From Nematostella vectensis (Eukaryota; Cnidaria; Anthozoa; Actiniaria; Edwardsiidae), in the NCBI RefSeq assembly GCF_932526225.1, contig NC_064034.1:6312001-6372000 (forward strand): DNA of 60,000 bases, given 5' to 3'. The notes beneath the pieces were generated by a model, which was given only the letters and a program-made list of their open reading frames with translations, had not been told where the DNA came from and ran no database searches. A program made the translations under genes and the position numbers. Numbering within the stretch: position 1 is the stretch's first letter; each line of letters starts with the position of its first letter. This document shows positions 32,506 to 45,300 of the stretch, piece by piece.

Positions 32506-35500
32506 CTGTCCAGATATAGGCTAATCCTATATAAGGAGTCCAGCGTCTGAGACAGCCAGCAGGACTATGGTAGAAATTAACTTGCATCTATAGAAAATTT
32601 GAACTAAAACCAAAGCCCTGTCCAGATATAGGCTAATCCTATATAAGGAGTCCAGCGTCTGAGACAGCCAGCAGGACTATGGCAAAAATTAACCGGCATC
32701 AATAGGAAATTTGGACTAAAACCAAAGCCCTGTCCAGATATAGGCTAATCCTATATAAGGAGTCCAGCGTCTGAGACAGCCAGCAGGACTATGGCAAAAA
32801 TTAACCTGCATCAATAGGAAATTTGGACTAAAACCAAAGCCCTGTCCAGATATAGGCTAATCCTATATAAGGAGTCCAGCGTCTGAGACAGCCAGCAGGA
32901 CTATGGTAGAAATTAACTTGCATCTATAGAAAATTTGAACTAAAACCAAAGCCCTGTCCAGATATAGGCTAATCCTATATAAGGAGTCCAGCGTCTGAGA
33001 CAGCCAGCAGGACTATGGCAAAAATTAACCGGCATCAATAGGAAATTTGGACTAAAACCAAAGCCCTGTCCAGATATAGGCTAATCCTATATAAGGAGTC
33101 CAGCGTCTGAGACAGCCAGCAGGACTATGGTAGAAATTAACCGGCCCCAATAGGAAATTTGGACTAAAACCAAAGCCCTGTCCAGATATAGGCTAATCCT
33201 ATATAAGGAGTCCAGCGTCTGAGACAGCCAGCAGGACTATGGCAAAAATTAACCGGCATCAATAGGAAATTTGGACTAAAACCAAAGCCCTGTCCAGATA
33301 TAGGCTAATCCTATATAAGGAGTCCAGCGTCTGAGACAGCCAGCAGGACTATGGCAAAAATTAACCGGCATCAATAGGAAGTTTGGACTAAAACCAAAGC
33401 CCTGTCCAGATATAGGCTAATCCTATATAAGGAGTCCAGCGTCTGAGACAGCCAGCAGGACTATGGCAAAAATTAACCGGCATCAATAGGAAATTTGGAC
33501 TAAAACCAAAGCCCTGTCCAGATATAGGCTAATCCTATATAAGGAGTCCAGCGTCTGAGACAGCCAGCAGGACTATGGCAAAAATTAAAAAAATAGAAAA
33601 TTTGAACTAAAACCAAAGCCCTGTCCAGATATAGGCTAATCCTATATAAGGAGTCCAGCGTCTGAGACAGCCAGCAGGACTATGGCAAAAATTAACCGGC
33701 ATAAATAGGAAATTTGGACTAAAACCAAAGCCCTGTCCAGATATAGGCTAATCCTATATAAGGAGTCCAGCGTCTGAGACAGCCAGCAGGACTATGGCAA
33801 AAATTAACCGGCCCCAATAGGAAATTTGGACTAAATCCAAAGCCCTGTCCAGATATAGGCTAATCCTATATAAGGAGTCCAGCGTCTGAGACAGCCAGCA
33901 GGACTATGGCAAAAATTAAAAAAATAGAAAATTTGAACTAAAACCAAAGCCCTGTCCAGATATAGGCTAATCCTATATAAGGAGTCCAGCGTCTGAGACA
34001 GCCAGCAGGACTATGGCAAAAATTAACCGGCATAAATAGGAAATTTGGACTAAAACCAAAGCCCTGTCCAGATATAGGCTAATCCTATATAAGGAGTCCA
34101 GCGTCTGAGACAGCCAGCAGGACTATGGCAAAAATTAACCGGCCCCAATAGGAAATTTGGACTAAAACCAAAGCCCTGTCCAGATATAGGCTAATCCTAT
34201 ATAAGGAGTCCAGCGTCTGAGACAGCCAGCAGGACTATGGCAAAAATTAACCGGCATCAATAGGAAATTTGGACTAAAACCAAAGCCCTGTCCAGATATA
34301 GGCTAATCCTATATAAGGAGTCCAGCGTCTGAGACAGCCAGCAGGACTATGGCAAAAATTAACCGGCCCCAATAGGAAATTTGGACTAAAACCAAAGCCC
34401 TGTCCAGATATAGGCTAATCCTATATAAGGAGTCCAGCGTCTGAGACAGCCAGCAGGACTATGGCAAAAATTAACCGGCATCAATAGAAAATTTGGACTA
34501 AAACCAAAGCCCTGTCCAGATATAGGCTAATCCTATATAAGGAGTCCAGCGTCTGAGACAGCCAGCAGGACTATGGCAAAAATTAACCGGCATCAATAGG
34601 AAATTTGGACTAAAACCAAAGCCCTGTCCAGATATAGGCTAATCCTATATAAGGAGTCCAGCGTCTGAGACAGCCAGCAGGACTATGGCAAAAATTAAAA
34701 AAATAGAAAATTTGAACTAAAACCAAAGCCCTGTCCAGATATAGGCTAATCCTATATAAGGAGTCCAGCGTCTGAGACAGCCAGCAGGACTATGGCAAAA
34801 ATTAACCGGCATAAATAGGAAATTTGGACTAAAACCAAAGCCCTGTCCAGATATAGGCTAATCCTATATAAGGAGTCCAGCGTCTGAGACAGCCAGCAGG
34901 ACTATGGCAAAAATTAACCGGCCCCAATAGGAAATTTGGACTAAAACCAAAGCCCTGTCCAGATATAGGCTAATCCTATATAAGGAGTCCAGCGTCTGAG
35001 ACAGCCAGCAGGACTATGGCAAAAATTAACCGGCATCAATAGGAAATTTGGACTAAAACCAAAGCCCTGTCCAGATATAGGCTAATCCTATATAAGGAGT
35101 CCAGCGTCTGAGACAGCCAGCAGGACTATGGCAAAAATTAACCGGCCCCAATAGGAAATTTGGACTAAAACCAAAGCCCTGTCCAGATATAGGCTAATCC
35201 TATATAAGGAGTCCAGCGTCTGAGACAGCCAGCAGGACTATGGCAAAAATTAACCGGCATCAATAGAAAATTTGGACTAAAACCAAAGCCCTGTCCAGAT
35301 ATAGGCTAATCCTATATAAGGAGTCCAGCGTCTGAGACAGCCAGCAGGACTATGGCAAAAATTAACCGGCCCCAATAGGAAATTTGGACTAAAACCAAAG
35401 CCCTGTCCAGATATAGGCTAATCCTATATAAGGAGTCCAGCGTCTGAGACAGCCAGCAGGACTATGGCAAAAATTAACCGGCATAAATAGGAAATTTGGA

Positions 35501-38345
35501 CTAAAACCAAAGCCCTGTCCAGATATAGGCTAATCCTATATAAGGAGTCCAGCGTCTGAGACAGCCAGCAGGACTATGGCAAAAATTAACCGGCCCCAAT
35601 AGGAAATTTGGACTAAAACCAAAGCCCTGTCCAGATATAGGCTAATCCTATATAAGGAGTCCAGCGTCTGAGACAGCCAGCAGGACTATGGCAAAAATTA
35701 ACCGGCATCAATAGAAAATTTGGACTAAAACCAAAGCCCTGTCCAGATATAGGCTAATCCTATATAAGGAGTCCAGCGTCTGAGACAGCCAGCAGGACTA
35801 TGGCAAAAATTAAAAAAATAGAAAATTTGAACTAAAACCAAAGCCCTGTCCAGATATAGGCTAATCCTATATAAGGAGTCCAGCGTCTGAGACAGCCAGC
35901 AGGACTATGGCAAAAATTAACCGGCATAAATAGGAAATTTGGACTAAAACCAAAGCCCTGTCCAGATATAGGCTAATCCTATATAAGGAGTCCAGCGTCT
36001 GAGACAGCCAGCAGGACTATGGCAAAAATTAACCGGCCCCAATAGGAAATTTGGACTAAAACCAAAGCCCTGTCCAGATATAGGCTAATCCTATATAAGG
36101 AGTCCAGCGTCTGAGACAGCCAGCAGTACTATGGCAAAAATTAAAAAAATAGAAAATTTGAACTAAAACCAAAGCCCTGTCCAGATATAGGCTAATCCTA
36201 TATAAGGAGTCCAGCGTCTGAGACAGCCAGCAGGACTATGGCAAAAATTAACCGGCATAAATAGGAAATTTGGACTAAAACCAAAGCCCTGTCCAGATAT
36301 AGGCTAATCCTATATAAGGAGTCCAGCGTCTGAGACAGCCAGCAGGACTATGGCAAAAATTAACCGGCCCCAATAGGAAATTTGGACTAAAACCAAAGCC
36401 CTGTCCAGATATAGGCTAATCCTATATAAGGAGTCCAGCGTCTGAGACAGCCAGCAGGACTATGGCAAAAATTAACCGGCATCAATAGGAAATTTGGACT
36501 AAAACCAAAGCCCTGTCCAGATATAGGCTAATCCTATATAAGGAGTCCAGCGTCTGAGACAGCCAGCAGGACTATGGCAAAAATTAAAAAAATAGAAAAT
36601 TTGAACTAAAACCAAAGCCCTGTCCAGATATAGGCTAATCCTATATAAGGAGTCCAGCGTCTGAGACAGCCAGCAGGACTATGGCAAAAATTAACCGGCA
36701 TAAATAGGAAATTTGGACTAAAACCAAAGCCCTGTCCAGATATAGGCTAATCCTATATAAGGAGTCCAGCGTCTGAGACAGCCAGCAGGACTATGGCAAA
36801 AATTAACCGGCCCCAATAGGAAATTTGGACTAAAACCAAAGCCCTGTCCAGATATAGGCTAATCCTATATAAGGAGTCCAGCGTCTGAGACAGCCAGCAG
36901 GACTATGGCAAAAATTAAAAAAATAGAAAATTTGAACTAAAACCAAAGCCCTGTCCAGATATAGGCTAATCCTATATAAGGAGTCCAGCGTCTGAGACAG
37001 CCAGCAGGACTATGGCAAAAATTAACCGGCATAAATAGGAAATTTGGACTAAAACCAAAGCCCTGTCCAGATATAGGCTAATCCTATATAAGGAGTCCAG
37101 CGTCTGAGACAGCCAGCAGGACTATGGCAAAAATTAACCGGCCCCAATAGGAAATTTGGACTAAAACCAAAGCCCTGTCCAGATATAGGCTAATCCTATA
37201 TAAGGAGTCCAGCGTCTGAGACAGCCAGCAGGACTATGGCAAAAATTAACCGGCATCAATAGGAAATTTGGACTAAAACCAAAGCCCTGTCCAGATATAG
37301 GCTAATCCTATATAAGGAGTCCAGCGTCTGAGACAGCCAGCAGGACTATGGCAAAAATTAAAAAAATAGAAAATTTGAACTAAAACCAAAGCCCTGTCCA
37401 GATATAGGCTAATCCTATATAAGGAGTCCAGCGTCTGAGACAGCCAGCAGGACTATGGCAAAAATTAACCGGCATAAATAGGAAATTTGGACTAAAACCA
37501 AAGCCCTGTCCAGATATAGGCTAATCCTATATAAGGAGTCCAGCGTCTGAGACAGCCAGCAGGACTATGGCAAAAATTAACCGGCCCCAATAGGAAATTT
37601 GGACTAAAACCAAAGCCCTGTCCAGATATAGGCTAATCCTATATAAGGAGTCCAGCGTCTGAGACAGCCAGCAGGACTATGGCAAAAATTAACCGGCATC
37701 AATAGGAAATTTGGACTAAAACCAAAGCCCTGTCCAGATATAGGCTAATCCTATATAAGGAGTCCAGCGTCTGAGACAGCCAGCAGGACTATGGCAAAAA
37801 TTAACCGGCCCCAATAGGAAATTTGGACTAAAACCAAAGCCCTGTCCAGATATAGGCTAATCCTATATAAGGAGTCCAGCGTCTGAGACAGCCAGCAGGA
37901 CTATGGCAAAAATTAACCGGCATCAATAGAAAATTTGGACTAAAACCAAAGCCCTGTCCAGATATAGGCTAATCCTATATAAGGAGTCCAGCGTCTGAGA
38001 CAGCCAGCAGGACTATGGCAAAAATTAACCGGCATAAATAGGAAATTTGGACTAAAACCAAAGCCCTGTCCAGATATAGGCTAATCCTATATAAGGAGTC
38101 CAGCGTCTGAGACAGCCAGCAGGACTATGGCAAAAATTAAAAAAATAGAAAATTTGAACTAAAACCAAAGCCCTGTCCAGATATAGGCTAATCCTATATA
38201 AGGAGTCCAGCGTCTGAGACAGCCAGCAGGACTATGGCAAAAATTAACCGGCATCAATAGGAAATTTGGACTAAAACCAAAGCCCTGTCCAGATATAGGC
38301 TAATCCTATATAAAGAACCCAGCATCTGAGACAGCCAGCAGGACT
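32506..38345. repeat. 5.8-kb satellite array of ~112-bp units with higher-order order
   Basis: About 52 tandem units. The core is nearly invariant: CTGTCCAGATATAGGCTAAT, CCTATATAAGGAGTCCAGCG, then TCTGAGACAGCCAGCAGGAC and TATGG. Variation sits in the 35-base linker, giving classes A (CCGGCATCAATAGG), A' (CATCAATAGAAAATTTGG), B (CCGGCCCCAATAGG), C (AAAAAAATAGAAAATTTGAA, about 8 bp shorter) and D (CCGGCATAAATAGG). Before the last units, C is always followed by D then B. The array ends in a mutated unit (TATAAAGAACCCAGCATC) at about 38310-38345. Each core has a 7-bp stem (ATATAGG/CCTATAT) and a TATATAAGG box. Confidence 0.97.
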
Positions 38346-39312
38346 GTCCTGTTCAGATCGCTTTGAAATAATTTGATGTTCATGTTTTCATTTTTGTCCT
38401 ATATTTTCTATTGTGAAAAAAACTCAATAGCTTTGGTACAAGTGCAACTAAAATGATGATGAGGTCTTGAGTATCTAACTAAACTACTCATTTATAATTA
38501 CTGATCTACTGCCAATTTTGGTGTCAACTACTAAATATCTTTCCCCTTGTTGAACTTCTTTGCTTTTCTGCTTGCTTTGCCCCTAGCTTTTCTTTTCATG
38601 AGTTGCTTGTTGTTTTCTTCTAAAAGAGAAAATGTTTCTTTAGCTTATGTTTATCCAATCATATTGTTTTTCCCATACAATTACTATTGTCCAAAAACTT
38701 GTAATCGATCAAGTTTGTGTGTTTGCAAATCTGCTGTACTGTATAGTAAACTGAATATCATGTACAGATACAATTGATGTAATTGTTTTCAACTTATAAA
38801 GATAGCCTGGGCTCAGACCAATATTGTAGTACGGATAATTGTTTTCCACTATGAATAGTGCAGGCACTTGTAAACTGCAAGAATAATCCTTAAGGCTTAA
38901 ACAAATTCTTGAAAAATGAGTGCAATGAATAAACTGCTTCCATGTTTCATATGTGGTCTGTCTATCGACTTACCTATTGTGGTGTCATTGCCCCCTATGA
39001 AAGTCTGCAACAATTCACTTTTGAAGTGAACCTATTCAATACAAACAAACTGTTAGTACTTAGAAAAGTATAAACTGGTATTCCCCCAGATCCTATTCAC
39101 CATTTGTTAAAAAAATAACTGAGGTTGGTAGACAATTATTTAAAGCCTCATAATTGATTAAATAGGCAAAACAATAATAATAACCAACATCTAGAAACAA
39201 AGTACAAACATATATAGAAAAAAAAATATTTGTAAAATGTAGATCATGAGACAAAAGTAAATACGTCCTTATTCTTAAAAATCTTTTTCATTCAATTTTT
39301 TTGGTCATATAT
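38346..39312. other. Region between satellite and the 3' end of the next gene
   Basis: AT-rich with no convincing coding frame. It probably includes the 3' UTR of the minus-strand gene ending at 39313. Confidence 0.35.
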
Positions 39313-42300
39313 TCACTTTACCTCATGCTCTTCGCCCGTATCTGATTTAGAATCCATGTCAGGATCATAGCCAGTCTAGAGAGGCAAAAAATAAGCCCAA
39401 AAACAATTATCAATAAAATAAGCTAAGTTAGAAATGATGATTCAGTTGGAACCTTGAACCTCTATAAAAAAGAGTCCGAAGAAACAAGTTATTTCCGTTC
39501 TTTAGCTGGACCAAAATTACAGTAAAGTGTAACAAAAATGGAAATGGAACAATTAACAATATTGTGTGAAGTTTTTTGCCTGAATTTTTTTACGACCTTA
39601 ATTTTTCGTTGTTATTTATAGGCTAATGGCACAACATCTGCAAAAAGATTATATCATCAGCATAGTGTGTGAGGTTGAGCTTCAGCATAGGCTTACAAAC
39701 ACATTGAAAATAAAATTCCATCTCCTACCCACCTTGTGATCAACAGTTTTCTTGTTGTCTTTATTCCTTCTCTTTTTCTTTTTTTCCTTTTTTTCCTTTA
39801 TGCTTAGGGCTTTGAGGATGACCCTTCCATCAAAAGTGCTGAGATTGACATCTATTAAAGAATAAATTGTGATGTTAATGGGCCATCAATAAAATAGAAG
39901 AAAATTAAATATTTGAATTATTGGATGTGATGTGCACCTTGTTTTCAAAAGCCATTCAGTTATACAGTACATTTTACAGTGCAAATATGTCTTAAAATTT
40001 TTGAGTAACATCAAATTGACGTCAAAACAACTTGGGACAGTAAACAGAGTAAACAACATCGTCCCTACATCTCCCCTTACTAAGGGGGCCATTATTTGAG
40101 GCTTGGGTGGGAGCAATTTTGCTGCCAATAGTGCACAGCAATAATGCAACTCTGAATGATAATCTTTTAAGTACCAACCTTCTGCACGGGCAACAACTCC
40201 TAGGTTGGAACCAATAGCACGCAACACCAACAGTATTGGTTCCCTCCCATGGCCATGATTTCTGGATACTAAAAAAATTTTACAAGAGGGAATGACTAAA
40301 CCCTTAGTGTGTTTTGGAACATAGTGGCTCTTGTGAATGTTTAAAAGAGGAGGCAAAAGCAAAAGGTGCTAGAGCTTTCCAGAGCTGCATTTTATTTACA
40401 CTAATTCTTGATAATACAGTATAAGACATTTTCCAGTTAAGTAGGACTTTTACTGTTACATGCGATGCAGATTTACTGCATCCTCCTTTAGGCACAGGCA
40501 GTAAGGGCTGCTATCTGTCAGTGGTTAATAAAGAAATGTTACAGTATGGGGAAATTTATATGTTAAAACTAAATCAAGTTTGGAAAGGCATGGAGACTCG
40601 ATTGCCAAACTTTGAGTACATAAAACTCAGAATAATCCATACTCAATCCAGCACCAAAACATGTTGAAAACATAGCTTAGATTTCAATAGGAAGGAAGCC
40701 TTTTTTACTGTTAAGAAAATGCTTTGTCCTTTAACATTTTAACAGCCCCCCCAATAATATTCATTAAGATACAGTTGCATCATTAAAAATACTATACCTG
40801 CCCTCTCATCATCTGTGCCTTCGAAACACACACATAGCAGAGGTTTGACCTCCAAGTCTTCGACATCCCTAATAAAACATAGCCAACAGTATTAGATTTG
40901 AATAAAAACATTTTGAACAACATGGGTCAAGAGGCTGAGAAGCAAACCGAGTAAAGATTTGTAGTAATGCTAAACAACATTGTTGGGGTTTAACTCAATT
41001 TTATTGATTGCTGACATTTTATCCATGACTATAGTGTTTACCTGAAGAAACTTGCCAGCATGTAGTTGGCTGGCTCATCTGGTTCAACCCCTGAGCAGAT
41101 AAGCAATGATCTGCCAGAGTACTTGGCTTGTATACATGCCTAAACAAAGCATCATTCCATTGTTACACAATTTTGGGAAAACTATAATACTGTAGATGTT
41201 TTATATACAAGAATATGTGCAAGAAAATGATGATGAAACTAACATAAACAGTAATATGGCAAGTTATTACCCTAAATGTGACGACTCAGGCGAAAACCGA
41301 CCGTACAGCCATTTCGTTCCGTGAGCTTACCCGCGAATTTTGTTTTAGCAAGTCAAGAGGTTTTTTATTGGATCTCGTGTGGTCAGGATACCGGACCAAT
41401 CAAAACTTGAAGAATGAGTCCATTTGTAAAATGAGCTTCAAATTATTAATGATAACACAACAAAAAAATATCCACACAGTGTGTTGTCATCTTGAAGTCT
41501 GAATTTTATTCAGCTGAAAAGGGGCGGAGCTAAGCTCTTTCAAAGTGCGGGTCTTTGTTTAAGAACATATGGGCAGAAATAATAGACTTTATTGTAAAAT
41601 TCTAAAGGTTCTTTATATGATGGTCGCTCCTACCCTTGTTCCAGAGCCTTGAACGTCTCTAAATAGAGAAGTTCCATGCTCCGGAAACAGGGTAAGTCAC
41701 TCCACGAGAAAAGGAAAGAAATTATGAGGCTTTAAAATATAAATATGTTAAACATTTTGCTCTTCCATAACGATGAGATTGCAGATACATACAGTAGGAT
41801 ATCTCTATAATAGCAAGGTGGCTTTGTATCTATACATACTTCTGTAGTTTATGGATCCTAGTGTTGCAACTCGGTATGCCTTAATTTAAAGTACCCCAAA
41901 ATATAAGAACCTCTTTTGCCCAAAAGGAGAAAATCTAGGTTCTCACACACAGATTTATTTTACTGTACCTGATGGTAATTTTCGAGTACCACACACAGGT
42001 CCCCAAGTGCCTGTGTGTGATACCACATCTGGCCCTTTGTGATGCTTTGGTTCAGAAAACCAAACTCATACTCATCCTCCCTTACTGTTCCAACTAAATA
42101 AAAAGAACCATTGCCTATTACAATTCCAACAATATGTATAATGAGAAATTTGTATTGAAGCTATAACATAAATGATATACTATTTCAAACACACAAGTGG
42201 CCTTCATAAAGCAATTAAACTATTGCAATTAAATTTAAAATTAATACAGTATAATGGATCTCTATAGTAAAATGATTGTATAATAATATGGCAGCTCTTT

Positions 42301-45300
42301 TTCCTTACTTTCCTCTGTTCCTCTGTTTCTCTCATATTAGCTGATTAATTAAACTATGCAAAAACTACTCTCTTTTCAGAGAGTTGCACAAAATAAAACT
42401 TAAAGCAAACCATGTATTGATTTTCCCCTGGTTTTATTAGCATGCGTTTGATTTGAATTCTTACCAACAACTCCAAAACTTGAGTGCAAATTTATTTCCT
42501 TTAAGAATTCTCCTGAAAAAAAAAAATACAACTAATTGTCAATGGGGGCATTCTCCATATCCACTTGCTAAGAAGAACATAGGAAACAGTTATTTTATAA
42601 TAATTAGGATCTCCACAGTATAACGCTTATTTTATAACAATAAGAGGACCACCACCCCACCAGTATCTGCACTGAATATCTGCACTTAAATAATTTCTTA
42701 TGATACAGAGATATTATAGGAAAAGTGAGATGACAAAAGAGAAAGATGTGCAATGAAAATACTATTTCATGATTTGTAATACATTTATGATGCAAATTAA
42801 TAATGGTGATTCCATGGACCTCTGTCATGGGAACCCTGTCTAATGGACTACAAATCAAACAAAAATAATAATTAAAAAGAAAACTTGCATATGGCTAAAT
42901 CTCTATGTATAATTTGAAATTTTGTTGGGTTTTGTAGATAATAAGACATATTCATTTTTTTTTATATAATAGGAACTACTAGTATTCAATAGATGATTAA
43001 GACTCAAATTGTGTTGTCATCATAAATTGTTGTGAATCATATTCACCTTTTGAGGACGCTGTTTTCTTTATGGGAGTGCTGAGGGCTAGAACATAGAAAA
43101 AAACTTTTTTATTTATTATAACTCGTGCCGTCGATTGAAATGTAGAAAGTGAAAAAGCCAATAGAAATCAATACTATGACCAAAAGTTGTTAGAATATAT
43201 ATATAAGAAAGTGTCAAAGATAGAAAAAATAGGGAAAAAATTCATTTTTTTAATTTTCATGTTTAAAATGTGGTTGTCCGATTAAATAATGCAAACTCAC
43301 ATTGATTATATTCATCGCTGGAGGAGGGTGATGGATCTCTGTCATGGACTACAATCAAACAAGAATTAAAAAGAAAACTTACATATGGCTTAATCTTTAT
43401 GTATAATTTAGAATTTACTTGGGTTTTGTAGATAATAAGATATATTCATATTTACCTTTAGAGGGATCCGTTGATTTTCCCTTTCCAGGGTTGCTAAGGG
43501 CTAGAAGATAAAAAAAAAATTGTTTTATCATCATTAAAATCTCCATTGTATCTGCACTGTAGTGGATTCCTATAATACAGAGAAATTCTAGGATAAAAGG
43601 AATTAACTAAAGAAAGAAATCAATAAATGTGCCCTTGCTTACCATTCAACTCGCTCTTCTCTTTGACTTCCTTGTATTCAAGAACTATGCAAATTAGAAA
43701 TGGTTATGATTTTGTTTTCTTATTCAACATTTTTGAATGGAAACCAGCATTAGGGGAAAAATATAGGCTATAACAGGTCCTACCAGGTACAAGGTCGTCC
43801 CCACTAGAAGGGGATGAAGATGGACTACCTCTGAGGTGGACTATAAAAACAAGAATAACAATTATATTTAAAAAAAGCATTGAATAGCTAAATCTTTATA
43901 TATGTATAATAAGGGAATAATATGGTGGGTTTTGTAGATAACAAGATGTTTATTATATTCACCTTTAGAGGGCTTTTCAGGTTTCTTGCCTTTTCCAGGA
44001 GGGTTTATACTAAGGACTATAGAAAAAACTTTTTTAATTTTATTATAAGAGGAACTACTTGAAAAGAAAAATGTAATAGTCTAGTACTTTATAGATGATT
44101 AAGAATCAAATTGTGTTGTCATCATAAATTGTTGTAGATCATATTCACCTTTAGAGGAATCTGTTTTCTTTATTGGAGTGCTTAGTGCTAGAACATAAAA
44201 AAAACTTTTTTATTTACCATAACTAGTGTTTTTTTTTATAGAAGAAGTATGTGTGCTTTAAGCTAAATGATGGTATATATATATATATATATATATACTC
44301 CAGTTGAAGTCTTTCACTGGGAGCCGAAATAGTGCTCAACTTTACAGGAGCTGTTATATATATAGGTGAAAGTGTCAAAGATTGAAAAAATAGAGAATAA
44401 GAAATTCATTTTTTTTATTTTCATGTTCAAAATGTGGTTGCCCGATTAAATAATGCAAACTCACGTTGATTATATTCATCGCTGTCGTCACCTTCATCAC
44501 TGGTGGCTACATAAAACAGTTTGAAAAGTGAATAATAATAGAATTATAGACTCCAGCAGCACCCCCCTTCTATTCTTTGTTTCTTAGGGAAGGGTCAATA
44601 TTTATTTGGGGGGTGGGAGGTGTGGAGGGCTTCTAAGTTGAATTTTTTGGGGTTCAAAAATCTCTACCCTCCCCAAAAATGGGGTCTAAAAATTATGGCC
44701 CTCCCCCAGAACAAAAAAAGCTCAGTCCATCAAATTTGTTTATGAAAATTTACGGTCGTTGTCACACTATTTCATGAAAGAGAGTGAAAAAAAAATATTC
44801 AGGTACAGTACTGTATGTTTCGGTGCGGCGCCATATGTGTGTGAGGGGGGGAGGGGGGACTAAGCAGAAAGCCTATGCAAGGGGCAGTAGAGTTGGGTAG
44901 AAAATAAGAGAGAAAATCTGCCTCTCCGATTTCTTAGCAAGATCAAATCCCCAGGATCTATTAATTTTTTCAAAAAAGCATCTTGGATACAATTTTAATA
45001 AATTCATCTCAAATAATCTTACCCGGAAATGCAGCTTTGCCATTTGCAATATCTTTGAATATCATCTTCCCTTTTTTTGCTGTTCATTTAAAAAAAATAC
45101 AGTTTAAGATGTTGTATTTTACAAGTTTAGGGTAGGGTTTTTGGGCTCTATGATAGGGTATCTTTTTTTCGCTTGTCGGTCTCTGGTAGAGTGGGCAAAG
45201 TTGTCAGTATGGCTGCCCAATACACACATTGCCACATTAAGCAAAAAAGACAATTTATTTAAACACCATTTGATTGACAGTGATTTTTTATTAGACTTAT

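Noticed and set aside
32506-38345. CRISPR-like array (regular repeats with variable linkers)
   Set aside because: Linkers fall into a few repeated classes, units are 112 bp, and the DNA is from an animal; it is a satellite.
39886-40362. 158-codon minus frame
   Set aside because: Only the part 40179-40268 is a real exon; the rest is intron read-through.
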